Below are positions 35,042 to 44,579 of a DNA stretch of 64,000 nucleotides, one piece after another. Under the pieces are notes generated by a model. It worked only from the letters and a program-made list of their open reading frames with translations, had not been told where the DNA came from and made no database searches. Position numbers and translations under genes: made by a program. Source of the DNA: Sphingomonas sp. NBWT7 (GTDB taxonomy: Bacteria > Pseudomonadota > Alphaproteobacteria > Sphingomonadales > Sphingomonadaceae); assembly GCF_014217605.1 (NCBI RefSeq), contig NZ_CP043639.1, forward strand, positions 186,001 through 250,000, given 5' to 3'. Positions within the stretch are counted from its first letter, which is position 1; every line of letters begins with the position of its first letter.

Positions 35042-36345
35042 CGATCACCCCTTCGTCGGATCGCGAGCGGCAGGACGAGACGCACCTCCGCGCCGCCGCC
35101 CGCGCGATTGTGCGCCTCCAGCCGCCCGCCGAGCCGGCGCGCGACATTGCTGGCGAGGAACAGGCCGACGCCGTGCCCGGCACCCTTGCTCGACTGATAG
35201 AGCTTGCCGACACCGGCGAGCTGCTCCGACGCAAAGCCCGCGCCGCGATCGGTGACGGCGATCGTCAGTTCCTCCACGTCGCACGTCGCGCCGATCGCGA
35301 TACCGCGAGGGGAGGCCTCCGCCGCATTGTCCAGCAGGTTCCAGATCGCTTGGCGCAATGCCGGTCCAGCGACGACCGCGGCATCGTCGGACGTGTCGAG
35401 CGTCACCGCGCAGGGGATCGACGGCTGCGTCGCGCGCCATTCCTCCGCGGCGTCGATGAGGAAATCGCGCGCCACGACGCTTTCCATCGCCTCGCCGCGC
35501 GGCTCGCCGGCGGAATGGAGCACGTCGGTGACGATCGCCTTGCAGCGCTGCACCTCGGCCTGCATCTCGTCCACCTCGCCCGCCAGTTCGGGGTCGGCGG
35601 CGATGCGCGGCAGGCGCCGCCAATCGCTGAGGATCACCGCCAGCGAGGCGAGGGGGGTGCCGAGTTCGTGCGCCGCGCCGCTCGCGAACAATCCCATGCG
35701 CACGATCCCGTCCTCCTCCGCCGCGCGCTGCCGCAGCGCGGCGACATAGGCATCGCGCGCGCGCAGGTTGCGGCTGATGCGCGTCACGAACATCGCCAGC
35801 AGCACGCTCGTCAGGCCGAAGCTGATCCACGCGCCGAGCGCGTTGAGATCGCCGACCAGCGGCACGAGATCGGCGGGATAGCGCAGCGCGCGGCCCCACA
35901 GCCCGAGTGCGGCGTAGCAGAGCGCGGTGACCACCACGAGCACCCACACCGACCAGCTTTCGAGCAGGATTGCGCCGAGCACCACCTGGAGCAAGTACAG
36001 CGAGATGAACGGGTTGCTCGCGCCGCCGCTGAGCCACAGCTGCGCGGTGAGCGAGCCGACGTCGAAGAACAGCGCCAGCAGCAATTCGATGTTGGTCACG
36101 CGATGACGCGCGAGCAGCGCCGCGCTGACGAGGTTGGCGAACGCGAGCAGCGCGACGACGCCGAGCATCGGGACGAGCGCGAGCGGCACGCCTAGCACGA
36201 GATCAACCGCCAGGATCGTGAACAGTTGTCCTGCTACCGCGATCCAGCGCAGCTGGATGAGTTGCCGCATGTTTTCCGCCGCCGCCGTATCGGCGAGCGG
36301 TCCTGCCGGCGGACTGCGGGTCAGCGCGAGAAGCGGCGTTTCCAT
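35038..36345 (-). CDS. regB: RegB/PrrB/ActS-type redox-sensing histidine kinase
   Basis: 435 residues: about six transmembrane helices (30-190) then a kinase core. The quinone-sensing GGASNPF (107-113, consensus GGxxNPF) is present between membrane helices. The phospho-acceptor is His226 in GAAHELGTPL, Cys268 in EVQRCKAIV matches the redox-active cysteine of RegB, and the ATPase motifs are NLLDNAAEAS, DRGAGF and GHGVGLF. It should phosphorylate RegA under reducing conditions. It overlaps surf1 by one base (TGATG) and regA by four. Confidence 0.93.
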   Translation of the reverse strand: METPLLALTRSPPAGPLADTAAAENMRQLIQLRWIAVAGQLFTILAVDLVLGVPLALVPMLGVVALLAFANLVSAALLARHRVTNIELLLALFFDVGSLTAQLWLSGGASNPFISLYLLQVVLGAILLESWSVWVLVVVTALCYAALGLWGRALRYPADLVPLVGDLNALGAWISFGLTSVLLAMFVTRISRNLRARDAYVAALRQRAAEEDGIVRMGLFASGAAHELGTPLASLAVILSDWRRLPRIAADPELAGEVDEMQAEVQRCKAIVTDVLHSAGEPRGEAMESVVARDFLIDAAEEWRATQPSIPCAVTLDTSDDAAVVAGPALRQAIWNLLDNAAEASPRGIAIGATCDVEELTIAVTDRGAGFASEQLAGVGKLYQSSKGAGHGVGLFLASNVARRLGGRLEAHNRAGGGAEVRLVLPLAIRRRGDR

Positions 36346-37028
36346 CAGCGCGCGTCCTTGCCGCGGATCACGAGCGCCATGCCGACGAGCGACAGAGCGG
36401 CGAGCGCGAACCAGGTGAGCGCATAGAGGAGGTGGGTGTTACGAAAGGCGATCACCGTCAGCCCGCCGATCGGATAGCCGCCCGGGTTGGGCGTCGCATC
36501 GGCATCGATGAATACCGGCGCGACCTTACCCAGCTTTCGTACATGCGCGATCGCCGCGACGTCGCGCGAATACCAGCGGCCGGCAGCGGGATCGTTGCTC
36601 CGAAGGAACGCGCCGCCGGGCTCGGAGGCTCGGATCAGCCCGGTGACGGTGACCGTGCCCCCAAGCGACTGGCGCGTCGCAGGATCGCGCCGCGTGGCGG
36701 GCACGAAGCCGCGATTGACCAGCACGATCCCGCGTGGCGGCTGCGTCGTTACCAGCGGCGTCAGCACCCACCAGCCGGGCCCGCGCGTCGTCACCGCCTG
36801 AACCAGTGTTTCACGCGCGCCGAGAAAAGTGCCGCGCACACGCACGCGGCGATATTCGTGATCGGCCGTCCAATCGGTGGGCAGTTCGGCGGGGGCGGCA
36901 TTAATTCGCGCGTTCACCTTGGCGATGAGGTCGAGCTTCCACACGCGCCGCTCGACCTGCCAGATGCCCAGCGCCACGAAGCCCGCTGTGAGCGCCAGGC
37001 ACAGCGCCGCGAAGGCGCCGCGCCGCAC
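36345..37028 (-). CDS. SURF1-family oxidase assembly protein
   Basis: 227 residues with two transmembrane helices, at the N-terminus (about 4-22) and the C-terminus (about 200-220), flanking a periplasmic region. GIWQVERRVWK near the start and the late GGYPIGG and FRNTHLLYALTWFALAAL motifs are typical of SURF1/Shy1, which deliver haem a to or otherwise mature terminal oxidases. The GTG start follows directly on the cyoD stop. Its place in a bo3-type operon suggests it matures this oxidase. Confidence 0.9.
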   Translation of the reverse strand: MRRGAFAALCLALTAGFVALGIWQVERRVWKLDLIAKVNARINAAPAELPTDWTADHEYRRVRVRGTFLGARETLVQAVTTRGPGWWVLTPLVTTQPPRGIVLVNRGFVPATRRDPATRQSLGGTVTVTGLIRASEPGGAFLRSNDPAAGRWYSRDVAAIAHVRKLGKVAPVFIDADATPNPGGYPIGGLTVIAFRNTHLLYALTWFALAALSLVGMALVIRGKDAR

Positions 37029-37439
37029 CTACATCCCCACCATGTCGCTGCCGTCGCCCATCGGCATCATGTTGCCGTTGAGATGGTACATGATCCACAG
37101 CGAACCCGAGATCACGATGGTGACGATCACGATGGTGAAGATCAGCGCCATCAGCGTCCAGCCGCCCTCCGCCTTGGGATTAACGTGGAGGAAGAAGAAG
37201 GTGTGGACGACGATCTGGACGAAGGCGAGCGCGACGACGATTGCCGCCGTCGCCGGGGCGCTAGCGATCGCGCCCGTCATCACCAGCCCGAACGGGATCG
37301 CGGTGAGCAGCGCCGACAGCAGGAAGCCGATGACGTAGCCGCGGCGCGAGCCGTGGCCGTGCCCGCCATCGACGGGCGGGGTACCGTCATGGTGCCCATG
37401 TGCCGCTTCGGCGTGATCGCTGTGGTGCGGCGCGCTCAT
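37029..37439 (-). CDS. cyoD: Cytochrome o ubiquinol oxidase subunit IV
   Basis: 136 residues. A His/Gly/Asp-rich N-terminal tail (about 1-35) precedes three transmembrane helices. [22 protein letters not shown] and [14 protein letters not shown] are family hallmarks. It stabilises the oxidase during assembly. ATG 37439 overlaps the cyoC stop (ATGA). The His-rich tail is longer than in E. coli CyoD. Confidence 0.94.
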   Translation of the reverse strand: MSAPHHSDHAEAAHGHHDGTPPVDGGHGHGSRRGYVIGFLLSALLTAIPFGLVMTGAIASAPATAAIVVALAFVQIVVHTFFFLHVNPKAEGGWTLMALIFTIVIVTIVISGSLWIMYHLNGNMMPMGDGSDMVGM

Positions 37440-38068
37440 CGTACAACTCCGAGCAGGTAGACGAAGGTGAAGACGCCGATCCAGACGACGTCGAGCAGGT
37501 GCCAGAACATGCTGAGGCACATCAGCCGGCGGCGGTTGGCGTCGATCAGCCCACGCTGGCCGACCTGGACGATCATCACCGCGATCCAGATCAGCCCGCA
37601 TGTCACGTGCAGACCGTGCGTGCCGACCAGCGTGAAGAACGCCGACAGGAAGGCGCTGCGCGTCGGGCCGGCGCCCTCGGCGATCAGCGTGCCGAATTCA
37701 TAGAGCTCGATCCCGACGAAGATCGCGCCGAACAGCGCCGTCACCGCGAGCCACGCCTGCGTCGCGCGCGCGCGGCCTTCCTCCATCGCGATCATCGCCA
37801 TGCCGCAGGTGATCGAGGAGATCAGCAGCATCGCGGTGTTGAGCGCGACGAGCGGCAGTTCGAAGATCTGCCGCGGTGCGGGGCCCTCGGCGTAGCTGGT
37901 GCTGAGCACGCCGTAGGTGGCGAAGAGCGTCGCGAAGATCAGCGCGTCGCTCATCAGGTAGATCCAGAAGCCGAGCGTCGTCCCGCCGGAGCTGTGATCG
38001 TTCTCCTCCGTCTCGGTCTGGTAGAAGATCGGCGGCTCGCCGTCGGCGGTCATCGTCTGCGTCGTCAT
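37436..38068 (-). CDS. cyoC: Cytochrome o ubiquinol oxidase subunit III
   Basis: 210 residues with five transmembrane helices. [22 protein letters not shown] at the start and [31 protein letters not shown] at the end identify the COX3-like subunit of bo3-type oxidase. ATG 38068 follows four bases after the cyoB stop; the ends overlap cyoD. Confidence 0.95.
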   Translation of the reverse strand: MTTQTMTADGEPPIFYQTETEENDHSSGGTTLGFWIYLMSDALIFATLFATYGVLSTSYAEGPAPRQIFELPLVALNTAMLLISSITCGMAMIAMEEGRARATQAWLAVTALFGAIFVGIELYEFGTLIAEGAGPTRSAFLSAFFTLVGTHGLHVTCGLIWIAVMIVQVGQRGLIDANRRRLMCLSMFWHLLDVVWIGVFTFVYLLGVVR

Positions 38069-38072
38069 GCGA

Positions 38073-40067
38073 TCACGCTCCCGCCAGCGCGGCTGCGGCA
38101 CGCTCGGTCTTTTCGACCTCCGCTGCCGGGATATGATAGTCGCGGTCATAGTCGAAGGTGTGTGCGATCGTCACCACCACCATGCCGGCGAAACTGAGCG
38201 CGGCGAGCCACCACATATACCAAACCATGCCGAAGCCGAGTGCGAGCGCGAGTGCCGACAGGATCACACCGACGCCCGTGTTGCGTGGCATGTGGATCGG
38301 CTGATAGCCGCTGTCGGGGACCTTGCTGCCGCGGTCCTTCATGTCGTGCCACGCGTCGAGTTCGTGGACGACGGGGGTGAAGGCGAAATTGTACGCAGGC
38401 GGCGGCGAGCTCGTCGCCCATTCGAGCGTGCGGCCGTTCCACGGATCGCCGGTCGTGTCGCGCAGCCGCTCGCGATCGCGGATGCTGACGTAGAGCTGGA
38501 TCAGGAAGCCGGCGATGCCGACTGCGATGATCGCGGCGCCGATTGCGGCGATGACGAACAGCGGCTGAAGCGTCGCGTCGTCGAGGTGGCGCACACGGCG
38601 CGTGACGCCCATCAGCCCGGCGACGTACATCGGCGTCCAGGCGACCCAGTAACCGATCACCCAGCCCCAGAAGTGGACCTTACCCCAGAACGGATCGAGC
38701 TTGAAGCCGAACGCCTTGGGGAACCAGTAATCGATCGCCGCGAACAGGCCGAACACGACGCCGCCGATGATCACGTTGTGGAAATGCGCGACGAGGAACA
38801 GCGAGTTGTGCAGCACGAAGTCCGCCGGCGGCACCGCCAGCAGCACGCCCGTCATGCCACCCACGGTGAAGGTGAGCAGGAAGGCGACGACCCAGCGCAT
38901 CGGCAGTTCGAAGCGGATCTGCCCACGATACATGGTGAACAGCCAGTTGAAGATCTTCGCCCCCGTCGGGATCGAAATCACCATCGTCGCGATGCCGAAG
39001 AAGCTGTTGACGCTGGCACCAGAACCCATGGTGAAGAAGTGATGCAGCCACACCAGGAACGACAGGATCGTGATGACGACGGTGGCGTAGACCATCGAGG
39101 TATAGCCGAACAGCCGCTTGCCGGTGAAGGTCGAGGTGATCTCGGAGTACATGCCGAACACCGGCAGGATCAGGACGTACACCTCCGGATGGCCCCAGAT
39201 CCACACCAGGTTCCAGTACATCATCGGGTTGCCGCCGAGATCGTTGGTGAAGAAATTGGTGCCGACGTAACGGTCGAGCATCAGCATCGCGAAGGCGGCG
39301 GTAAGGATCGGGAAGATCGCGATGACGAGGACGTTGCTGCACAGCGCAGTCCACACGAATACCGGCATCTTCATCATCGTCATACCCGGCGCGCGCATCT
39401 TGATGATCGTGACGACCATGTTGATGCCCGACAGCGTCGTGCCGATCCCTGCGATCTGAAGCGCCCAAAGATAATAGTCCGGACCGGTATCCGGGCTGTT
39501 CGCCAGATTCGATACCGGCACGTAGTTTAGCCAGCCCGCGCGGCTGAACTCGCCGACGAACAGCGACACCATGACAAGCAGCGCGCCCGCCACTGTTAGC
39601 CAGAAGCTGAGGTTGTTGAGGAACGGGAAGGCGACGTCGCGCGCGCCGATCTGCAGCGGCATGACGTAGTTGATGATGCCGACGATCAGGGGGATCGCGA
39701 CGAAAAAGATCATGATCGTGCCGTGCGCGGTGAACACCTGATCATAATGATGCGCGTTAAGATAGCCCTCGCTCGCGCCGAAGCTGATCGCCTGCTGCGT
39801 GCGCATCATGATCGCGTCGGCAAAGCCGCGCAGCAGCATGATGATGCCAAGGATCATGTACATGATGCCGATCTTCTTGTGATCGACGCTGGTGAACCAT
39901 TCGGTCCACAGCCAGCCCCACAGGCGATATTTGGTCACCGCGAAAAGGATGCCCGACCCGATCAGCACGACGCCGGCGAAGGTGACGAGCAGAATCGGCT
40001 CGTGAATCGGGAAGGATTCGAGGCTGAGCCGACCGAAGATCGTCTTCAGGATGGTCTCGTTGAACAT
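38073..40067 (-). CDS. cyoB: Cytochrome o ubiquinol oxidase subunit I
   Basis: 664 residues, full length, about fifteen helices. The catalytic subunit of a haem-copper quinol oxidase reducing O2 to water and pumping protons. [17 protein letters not shown] holds the His-Tyr pair of the CuB site, with further ligand-bearing [22 protein letters not shown] and [15 protein letters not shown]. The C-terminus is charged and acidic. Second gene of cyoABCD. Confidence 0.97.
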   Translation of the reverse strand: MFNETILKTIFGRLSLESFPIHEPILLVTFAGVVLIGSGILFAVTKYRLWGWLWTEWFTSVDHKKIGIMYMILGIIMLLRGFADAIMMRTQQAISFGASEGYLNAHHYDQVFTAHGTIMIFFVAIPLIVGIINYVMPLQIGARDVAFPFLNNLSFWLTVAGALLVMVSLFVGEFSRAGWLNYVPVSNLANSPDTGPDYYLWALQIAGIGTTLSGINMVVTIIKMRAPGMTMMKMPVFVWTALCSNVLVIAIFPILTAAFAMLMLDRYVGTNFFTNDLGGNPMMYWNLVWIWGHPEVYVLILPVFGMYSEITSTFTGKRLFGYTSMVYATVVITILSFLVWLHHFFTMGSGASVNSFFGIATMVISIPTGAKIFNWLFTMYRGQIRFELPMRWVVAFLLTFTVGGMTGVLLAVPPADFVLHNSLFLVAHFHNVIIGGVVFGLFAAIDYWFPKAFGFKLDPFWGKVHFWGWVIGYWVAWTPMYVAGLMGVTRRVRHLDDATLQPLFVIAAIGAAIIAVGIAGFLIQLYVSIRDRERLRDTTGDPWNGRTLEWATSSPPPAYNFAFTPVVHELDAWHDMKDRGSKVPDSGYQPIHMPRNTGVGVILSALALALGFGMVWYMWWLAALSFAGMVVVTIAHTFDYDRDYHIPAAEVEKTERAAAALAGA

Positions 40068-40082
40068 GGAGGCTCCGGCGGC

Positions 40083-41276
40083 TCAGCCGCGCGCCGCGGC
40101 GGGGGTGCCCGGCGCGGTCGGCAGGAGAAGGTTGGTCATGTCGCGGTTACGACTGGAGGCAGGATCGGTGGCGCCGGGCGCGCCCGGCTGGCGCGGCTTG
40201 CTGACGTTGGGAACGGTCTCGATCTCGTCGGCGTCCTTCATCAGCGCGCCCTTTGGCTTGCTGCGCGGCATCGAGCCGCGACCTGCGGGCATGCCTTCGC
40301 CCATCTGCATCGCATGCGGGTTGCCGCCGCCCGCCGCGCGGTCGCGTGCCATCGTCTCGCTCATGCACGGCGTGCCGGGTGCGACGCAGCGCTCGAAAAT
40401 GCGGCGGAACAGATCGGGCTGCACCTGCGCGAAGTGCATCGCGGGCACGCGCTCGCTCGGCCGCTCGAGCTTCAGGTAGTTGGCGGTGCTAAGCGCCCGG
40501 CCGCGTCCGCGCACGTCGGCCACCCAGCGGTCGAAGCCCGCCTGGTCGAGCCCGCGCAGCGCGAAGCGCATGTAGGAGAAGCCCGCGCCGCTGTAATTGG
40601 CGGACATGCCCTCGTACGTGCCGGGCTTGTTGAGCACCGCGTGCAGCGTGCTGCGCATGCCGGGCATGGTATAGACCATCCCTGCCATCGTCGGCGCGTA
40701 GAAGGTGTTCATCATGTTGCTCGACGTCATGTCGAAGCGGACCTGCCGGTCGATGGGCAGCGCAAGTTCGTTGACCGTCGCGATGCCGAGTTCGGGGTAG
40801 ATGAACAGCCATTTCCAATCGAGCGACACCACTTGCACGCGCAGCGGCTTGTCGTTGGGCACGGCGGCCTTGGTGGCGGACAGGCGGTTGAGCGGACGGA
40901 ACGGATCGAGCAGGTGGGTGCTCGACCAGGTGAGCGCACCGAGCGCGATGATGATCAGCAGCGGCGCCGACCAGATGACGAGTTCGAGCGTCGTCGAATG
41001 GTCGAAGTGCGGATCGTAGGTCGCGTCCTTGTTTCCCTGGCGATAGCGCCACGCGAAGACGACCGTCAGGATCAGCACCGGCACGATGATAAGCAGCATC
41101 AGCGCGGTCGAGATGTAGATGAGGTTGCGTTGCTGCAGCGCGACGTCGCCCGCCGGATCGAGCACCGCGCCCGAGCACGCGGTGGCGAGCGCCAGCAGCG
41201 GCAGCAGCAGGGGCAGGCGGATGCGGCGCAGAAGCGGGCGCTGTTCTCGGCGCATCAGGGGCGGATGGTCGCGCAT
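40083..41276 (-). CDS. cyoA: Cytochrome o ubiquinol oxidase subunit II
   Basis: 397 residues, longer than the roughly 315 of E. coli CyoA. A lipoprotein signal ends at Cys34 (LATACSG), followed by two transmembrane helices and a cupredoxin domain without the CuA ligands, as expected of a quinol oxidase (SLDWKWLFIYPE, PIDRQVRFDMTSSNMMNTFYAP). After about residue 300 there is a Met/Pro/Gly-rich extension ending in AAARG that I cannot match to the standard fold. ATG 41276 has AAGAGG upstream. First gene of cyoABCD-surf1-regBA. Confidence 0.94.
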   Translation of the reverse strand: MRDHPPLMRREQRPLLRRIRLPLLLPLLALATACSGAVLDPAGDVALQQRNLIYISTALMLLIIVPVLILTVVFAWRYRQGNKDATYDPHFDHSTTLELVIWSAPLLIIIALGALTWSSTHLLDPFRPLNRLSATKAAVPNDKPLRVQVVSLDWKWLFIYPELGIATVNELALPIDRQVRFDMTSSNMMNTFYAPTMAGMVYTMPGMRSTLHAVLNKPGTYEGMSANYSGAGFSYMRFALRGLDQAGFDRWVADVRGRGRALSTANYLKLERPSERVPAMHFAQVQPDLFRRIFERCVAPGTPCMSETMARDRAAGGGNPHAMQMGEGMPAGRGSMPRSKPKGALMKDADEIETVPNVSKPRQPGAPGATDPASSRNRDMTNLLLPTAPGTPAAARG

Positions 41277-41310
41277 GGGAGCCTCTTAGACGCTGATCCG
41301 TTGGCGCCCC

Positions 41311-41329
41311 ATTGGACAATTTGTCCAAT
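41311..41329. promoter_or_regulatory. Perfect 19-bp palindromic operator upstream of cyoA
   Basis: ATTGGACAA-T-TTGTCCAAT: two 9-base arms with a single central base, in the 151-bp gap between cyoA and a divergent MFS gene, 34 bases upstream of cyoA. It overlaps the -35 of a candidate plus-strand promoter. Factor unknown; it does not match the FNR consensus. Confidence 0.65.
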
Positions 41330-41348
41330 CCCGTCGCCGGTGTAGGAT
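41321..41348 (+). promoter_or_regulatory. Candidate promoter for the MFS gene, overlapping the palindrome
   Basis: TTGTCC (41321-41326), 16-base spacer, TAGGAT (41343-41348), about 80 bases upstream of the MFS start. The -35 is the right arm of the palindrome, so a bound regulator would block it. Confidence 0.35.
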
Positions 41349-41427
41349 CGGCAAAAGGGCATGACGAAAGGTCCGTTATCGGGCCGCGAAATTGTGGCGG
41401 CGGGTGGTGCCGTAGGAGCTTGATAGC

Positions 41428-42759
41428 ATGACCGCTTCGACACTGGCACCTGGCTCCCATGCGGCCGAACGCGACGCGCGGCTCGTCAACGCGCGCGAGA
41501 AGAAGATCGCTCCCGGCGAGATCGCGATCGGCGTGATCATCGGGCGGACGTCGGAATTCTTCGATTTCTTCGTCTACGCGCTCGCCTCGGTGCTGGTCTT
41601 CCCCAAGCTCATCTTCCCCTACGTCGATGCGCTGACGGGCACGCTCTACGCCTTCGCCGTCTTCGCGCTGGCCTTTATCGGCCGCCCGTTCGGCACCTTG
41701 CTATTCATGTGGATCGATCGCGTTCACGGGCGCGGGACCAAGCTGGTGCTGGCGCTGTTCCTGCTCGGCGGATCGACGATGGCGATCGCGCTGCTGCCCA
41801 GTTACGCGCAGGTCGGCACGCTGTCGGCGATCCTCCTCGGGCTGTTCCGCTTCGGCCAGGGCATGGCGCTCGGCGGCGCGTGGGACGGGCTGCCGTCGCT
41901 CCTGTCGCTCAATGCGCCGGAGGAGAAGCGCGGCTGGTACGCAATGATCCCGCAGCTCGGCGCGCCGCTCGGGCTGCTGCTGGCGGTCGCGTTGTTCGCC
42001 TATTTCCTGACGATCCTGTCACCGCAGGATTTCCTCAGCTGGGGCTGGCGTTACCCGTTCTTCGTCGTCCTCGCGATCAACGTCGTCGCGCTGTTTGCGC
42101 GGCTGCGGCTCGTCGCCACGCCCGAGTTCACCCGGCTGTTCGAGAGCCGCGAGTTGCAGCCGTCGCCCGCGTTCGCGACGCTGTTTCGCGAATGGCGCAC
42201 GATCCTGCTCGGCGCGCTCGCCCCGCTCGCCAGCTTCGCGCTGTTCCACCTCGTCACCGTCTTCCCGCTGTCCTGGGTGACGCTTTTCGCGAAGGAAGAT
42301 CCGGTCCGTTTCCTCGGGATCGAGGCGGCGGGCGCGGTGATCGGCATCCTGTCGATCCTTGCGTCGGGGCTGATTGCTGATCGCGTCGGGCGGCGCGCGG
42401 TGCTCGGCGTGTCGGCGGTGATGATCGCGGTCTACAGCGGCTTCGCGCCGCGGCTCCTCGATTCGGGTGGGCTGGGCGAGGCGATCTACATGCTCGGCGG
42501 CTTCGTCCTGCTCGGCCTCGCCTTCGGCCAGTCGTCGGGGGTGGTGAACAGCGCCTTCCCGGCGGAGACGCGCTACACCGGCGCCGCGATCGTCGCCAAT
42601 TCGGCGTGGTTGCTCGGCGCCGGCTTCGCGCCGCTCGTCGCACTGTTCGTCGCCAGCCGCTTCGGCCTGTGGTCGGTCGGCGTCTATCTGCTGTCGGGCG
42701 CGGTGTGCACGCTGGGCGCTTTGGCGATCAACAAGGAATGGGCGCGCAAGGCGGCGTAG
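41428..42759 (+). CDS. MFS transporter, metabolite:H+ symporter-like
   Basis: 443 residues, twelve transmembrane helices. It resembles the metabolite:H+ symporter group (KgtP/ProP/ShiA type): TSEFFDFFVYALASVLVFPKL in helix 1, AFIGRPFGTLLFMWIDRVHGRG at the helix 2-3 loop, and RFGQGMALGGAWDG. Such carriers take up organic acids or osmolytes. It has AGGAG upstream of ATG 41428. Convergent with trhO. Confidence 0.86.
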   Translation: MTASTLAPGSHAAERDARLVNAREKKIAPGEIAIGVIIGRTSEFFDFFVYALASVLVFPKLIFPYVDALTGTLYAFAVFALAFIGRPFGTLLFMWIDRVHGRGTKLVLALFLLGGSTMAIALLPSYAQVGTLSAILLGLFRFGQGMALGGAWDGLPSLLSLNAPEEKRGWYAMIPQLGAPLGLLLAVALFAYFLTILSPQDFLSWGWRYPFFVVLAINVVALFARLRLVATPEFTRLFESRELQPSPAFATLFREWRTILLGALAPLASFALFHLVTVFPLSWVTLFAKEDPVRFLGIEAAGAVIGILSILASGLIADRVGRRAVLGVSAVMIAVYSGFAPRLLDSGGLGEAIYMLGGFVLLGLAFGQSSGVVNSAFPAETRYTGAAIVANSAWLLGAGFAPLVALFVASRFGLWSVGVYLLSGAVCTLGALAINKEWARKAA

Positions 42760-42768
42760 CGGCCGCGC

Positions 42769-43746
42769 TCACCCATCCTGCGTCTCGGTGTCACGCGGCT
42801 CGACTACCTGCCGCTCGCCGACGTGGCGCTGCCCGCGTGCCTCGGCGAGGCGCACCTGGCGATGCCGCTCGGCGTAGCCCTGCCGCTGCGTTTGATCGCG
42901 CGCATCGTGGCAGCGTGGGCAGCTGATCCCCTCCTCGAACAGTGGCGAGGCGCGATCCGCAGGGCTGACCGGCATGCGGCAGGCGCGGCACAGCGTGTGT
43001 GTGCCGGGCGCCAAATCGTGCCCGACCGCCACGCGCTCGTCGAAGACGAAGCATTCGCCCTCCCAGCGGCTTTCGGCGGCCGGCACCGTCTCCAAGTAGT
43101 TGAGAATGCCGCCTTCGAGGTGGAAGACGTCGTCGACCCCCTCGCGCTTGAGGAAGGCGGTGGACTTCTCGCAGCGGATGCCGCCGGTGCAGAACATCGC
43201 CACCTTGGTAACGCCGTCCGCCAGCAGCGCGTCGCGATTGGCGCGGAACCAGGCCGGAAAGTCGCGAAAGCTGCGCGTGCCGGGATCGACCGCGCCGGGA
43301 AAGGTACCGATCGCCACCTCGTAATTGTTGCGCGTGTCGATCACGATTGTGTCCGGCCGCGCGATCAGCGCGTTCCACTCAGCCGGCGGAACATAGGTGC
43401 CGGCGTGTCGCGCGGGATCGATGTCGGGTTCGCCCATCGACACGATCTCCTGCTTCAGCCGCACCTTGAGGCGATGGAACGGCATCGCATCGATAAAGGC
43501 GTCCTTCACCGGCATGTCGGCGCAGCCCGGCAAGGCGCGCAGCTGCGCCAATACCGCATCGATCCCCGCCGGCGGCCCCGCGATCGTCCCGTTCACCCCC
43601 TCGCGCGCGAGCAGCAGCGTGCCCCGGACACCCGCCGCGCGACAGGTCTGCTCCAACGGCGCGCGGAAAGCGGCAGGATCGTCGAAGGTGGCGAACTGGT
43701 ACAAAGCGGTGACTCGGATCGGGCCAGATACGGGCGGTGCGGGCAT
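42769..43746 (-). CDS. trhO: tRNA uridine(34) hydroxylase TrhO (rhodanese family)
   Basis: 325 residues. It makes 5-hydroxyuridine at the wobble position of some tRNAs. N-terminal acylphosphatase-like domain, rhodanese domain with catalytic CTGGIRCEKSTAFLK, then a zinc-finger-like pair CRACRMP...CPRCHD. The last 50 residues are a charged, Gln/Arg-rich tail beyond the usual end. ATG 43746 fits the family, with possible small variation. Confidence 0.92.
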   Translation of the reverse strand: MPAPPVSGPIRVTALYQFATFDDPAAFRAPLEQTCRAAGVRGTLLLAREGVNGTIAGPPAGIDAVLAQLRALPGCADMPVKDAFIDAMPFHRLKVRLKQEIVSMGEPDIDPARHAGTYVPPAEWNALIARPDTIVIDTRNNYEVAIGTFPGAVDPGTRSFRDFPAWFRANRDALLADGVTKVAMFCTGGIRCEKSTAFLKREGVDDVFHLEGGILNYLETVPAAESRWEGECFVFDERVAVGHDLAPGTHTLCRACRMPVSPADRASPLFEEGISCPRCHDARDQTQRQGYAERHRQVRLAEARGQRHVGERQVVEPRDTETQDG

Positions 43747-43857
43747 CGCACCGATTTAGCGATTGCCCGCCGGGCGGCCAAGGCCGGTACGCGAGGCGCG
43801 GGAACCAAGACCGGGGGGAGGGCGGTTGACCGGCGACGATAGCAAGGATGACTAACC

Positions 43858-44127
43858 ATGGCAGAAGCGGTGTGGGGCGAGGCGAACGTTCCCTCGATCG
43901 ACTGGAAGATGAGCGCATCGCTCGAGGACGTGACGCGCGGCGGCGAGCACGTGCCCGAGGTGACGAACCTCGAGGCAGCGGTGCGAGCGTGGCAGCAGCT
44001 CGATGCGACGATGAAGCACGACGCGGTGCTCGCGCTCGAACGCCCCGTTGCGCTGAACGGCGAGATCGCGCTCGACCGCTTCGTGGGTGAGGCGATCGGC
44101 GATCTCGCGGCGCGCCTTCCGGATTGA
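43858..44127 (+). CDS. Small hypothetical protein
   Basis: 89 residues, acidic, no signal peptide or membrane helix. ATG 43858 has AAGGA eight bases upstream and codon use is like neighbours, so it is probably real. NLEAAVRAWQQLDATMKHDAVLALERPV suggests amphipathic helices. Family not recognised. Followed closely by two more short genes. Confidence 0.6.
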   Translation: MAEAVWGEANVPSIDWKMSASLEDVTRGGEHVPEVTNLEAAVRAWQQLDATMKHDAVLALERPVALNGEIALDRFVGEAIGDLAARLPD

Positions 44128-44211
44128 AAGGCGCGCGATCGCCGGATCGTGGGAACCGCAGCGTGTCGTGCGGCTTCTAGCGGCGACAAACGAACGAAAG
44201 GAACGCTTCGC

Positions 44212-44484
44212 ATGGCTGCCAGCCAGATCGAGATCGACGACAACACCATCCTCGACAATATCGATGCCGAGCAGGTCGAGTTTACCGCCGACGTCGACGG
44301 CGACGACTATGATTTCGTCGTGCAGTACGATCTGCTGGAGGCATTGAGCGGCGATCGCCCCGACGGCGACGCGGTCGATATGTTCAACCGCTTCATCGAC
44401 GCAGTGTCCGAAGCCGCGCTGTCCGCGCTGTCGCGCAACTCGGACGCGAACCCGATCATCGTCAGTGAGAATGATCTGGAGTAA
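44212..44484 (+). CDS. Small acidic protein, DUF1488-like
   Basis: 90 residues, strongly acidic. The pattern QVEFTADVDGDDYDFVVQYDLLEAL ... ALSRNSDANPIIVSENDLE resembles DUF1488 proteins, which have no known function. ATG 44212 has GAAAGGA upstream; longer readings start in a non-coding stretch. Not a shadow: both flanking genes are co-oriented and it has its own start signals. Confidence 0.55.
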   Translation: MAASQIEIDDNTILDNIDAEQVEFTADVDGDDYDFVVQYDLLEALSGDRPDGDAVDMFNRFIDAVSEAALSALSRNSDANPIIVSENDLE

Positions 44485-44579
44485 TCACTTGCGACGGACC
44501 GCTGCCGCGGGCGAGGTTGCAACCGACGCACGCGCAGCATAGATCGCCCTCGACCAATTGACGCAAACTAGGATCATTC

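Noticed and set aside
38067..39530. 487-codon open frame on the plus strand
   Set aside because: Antisense of cyoB, whose haem-copper motifs are unmistakable; the frame encodes His/Arg/Asp-rich low-complexity sequence.
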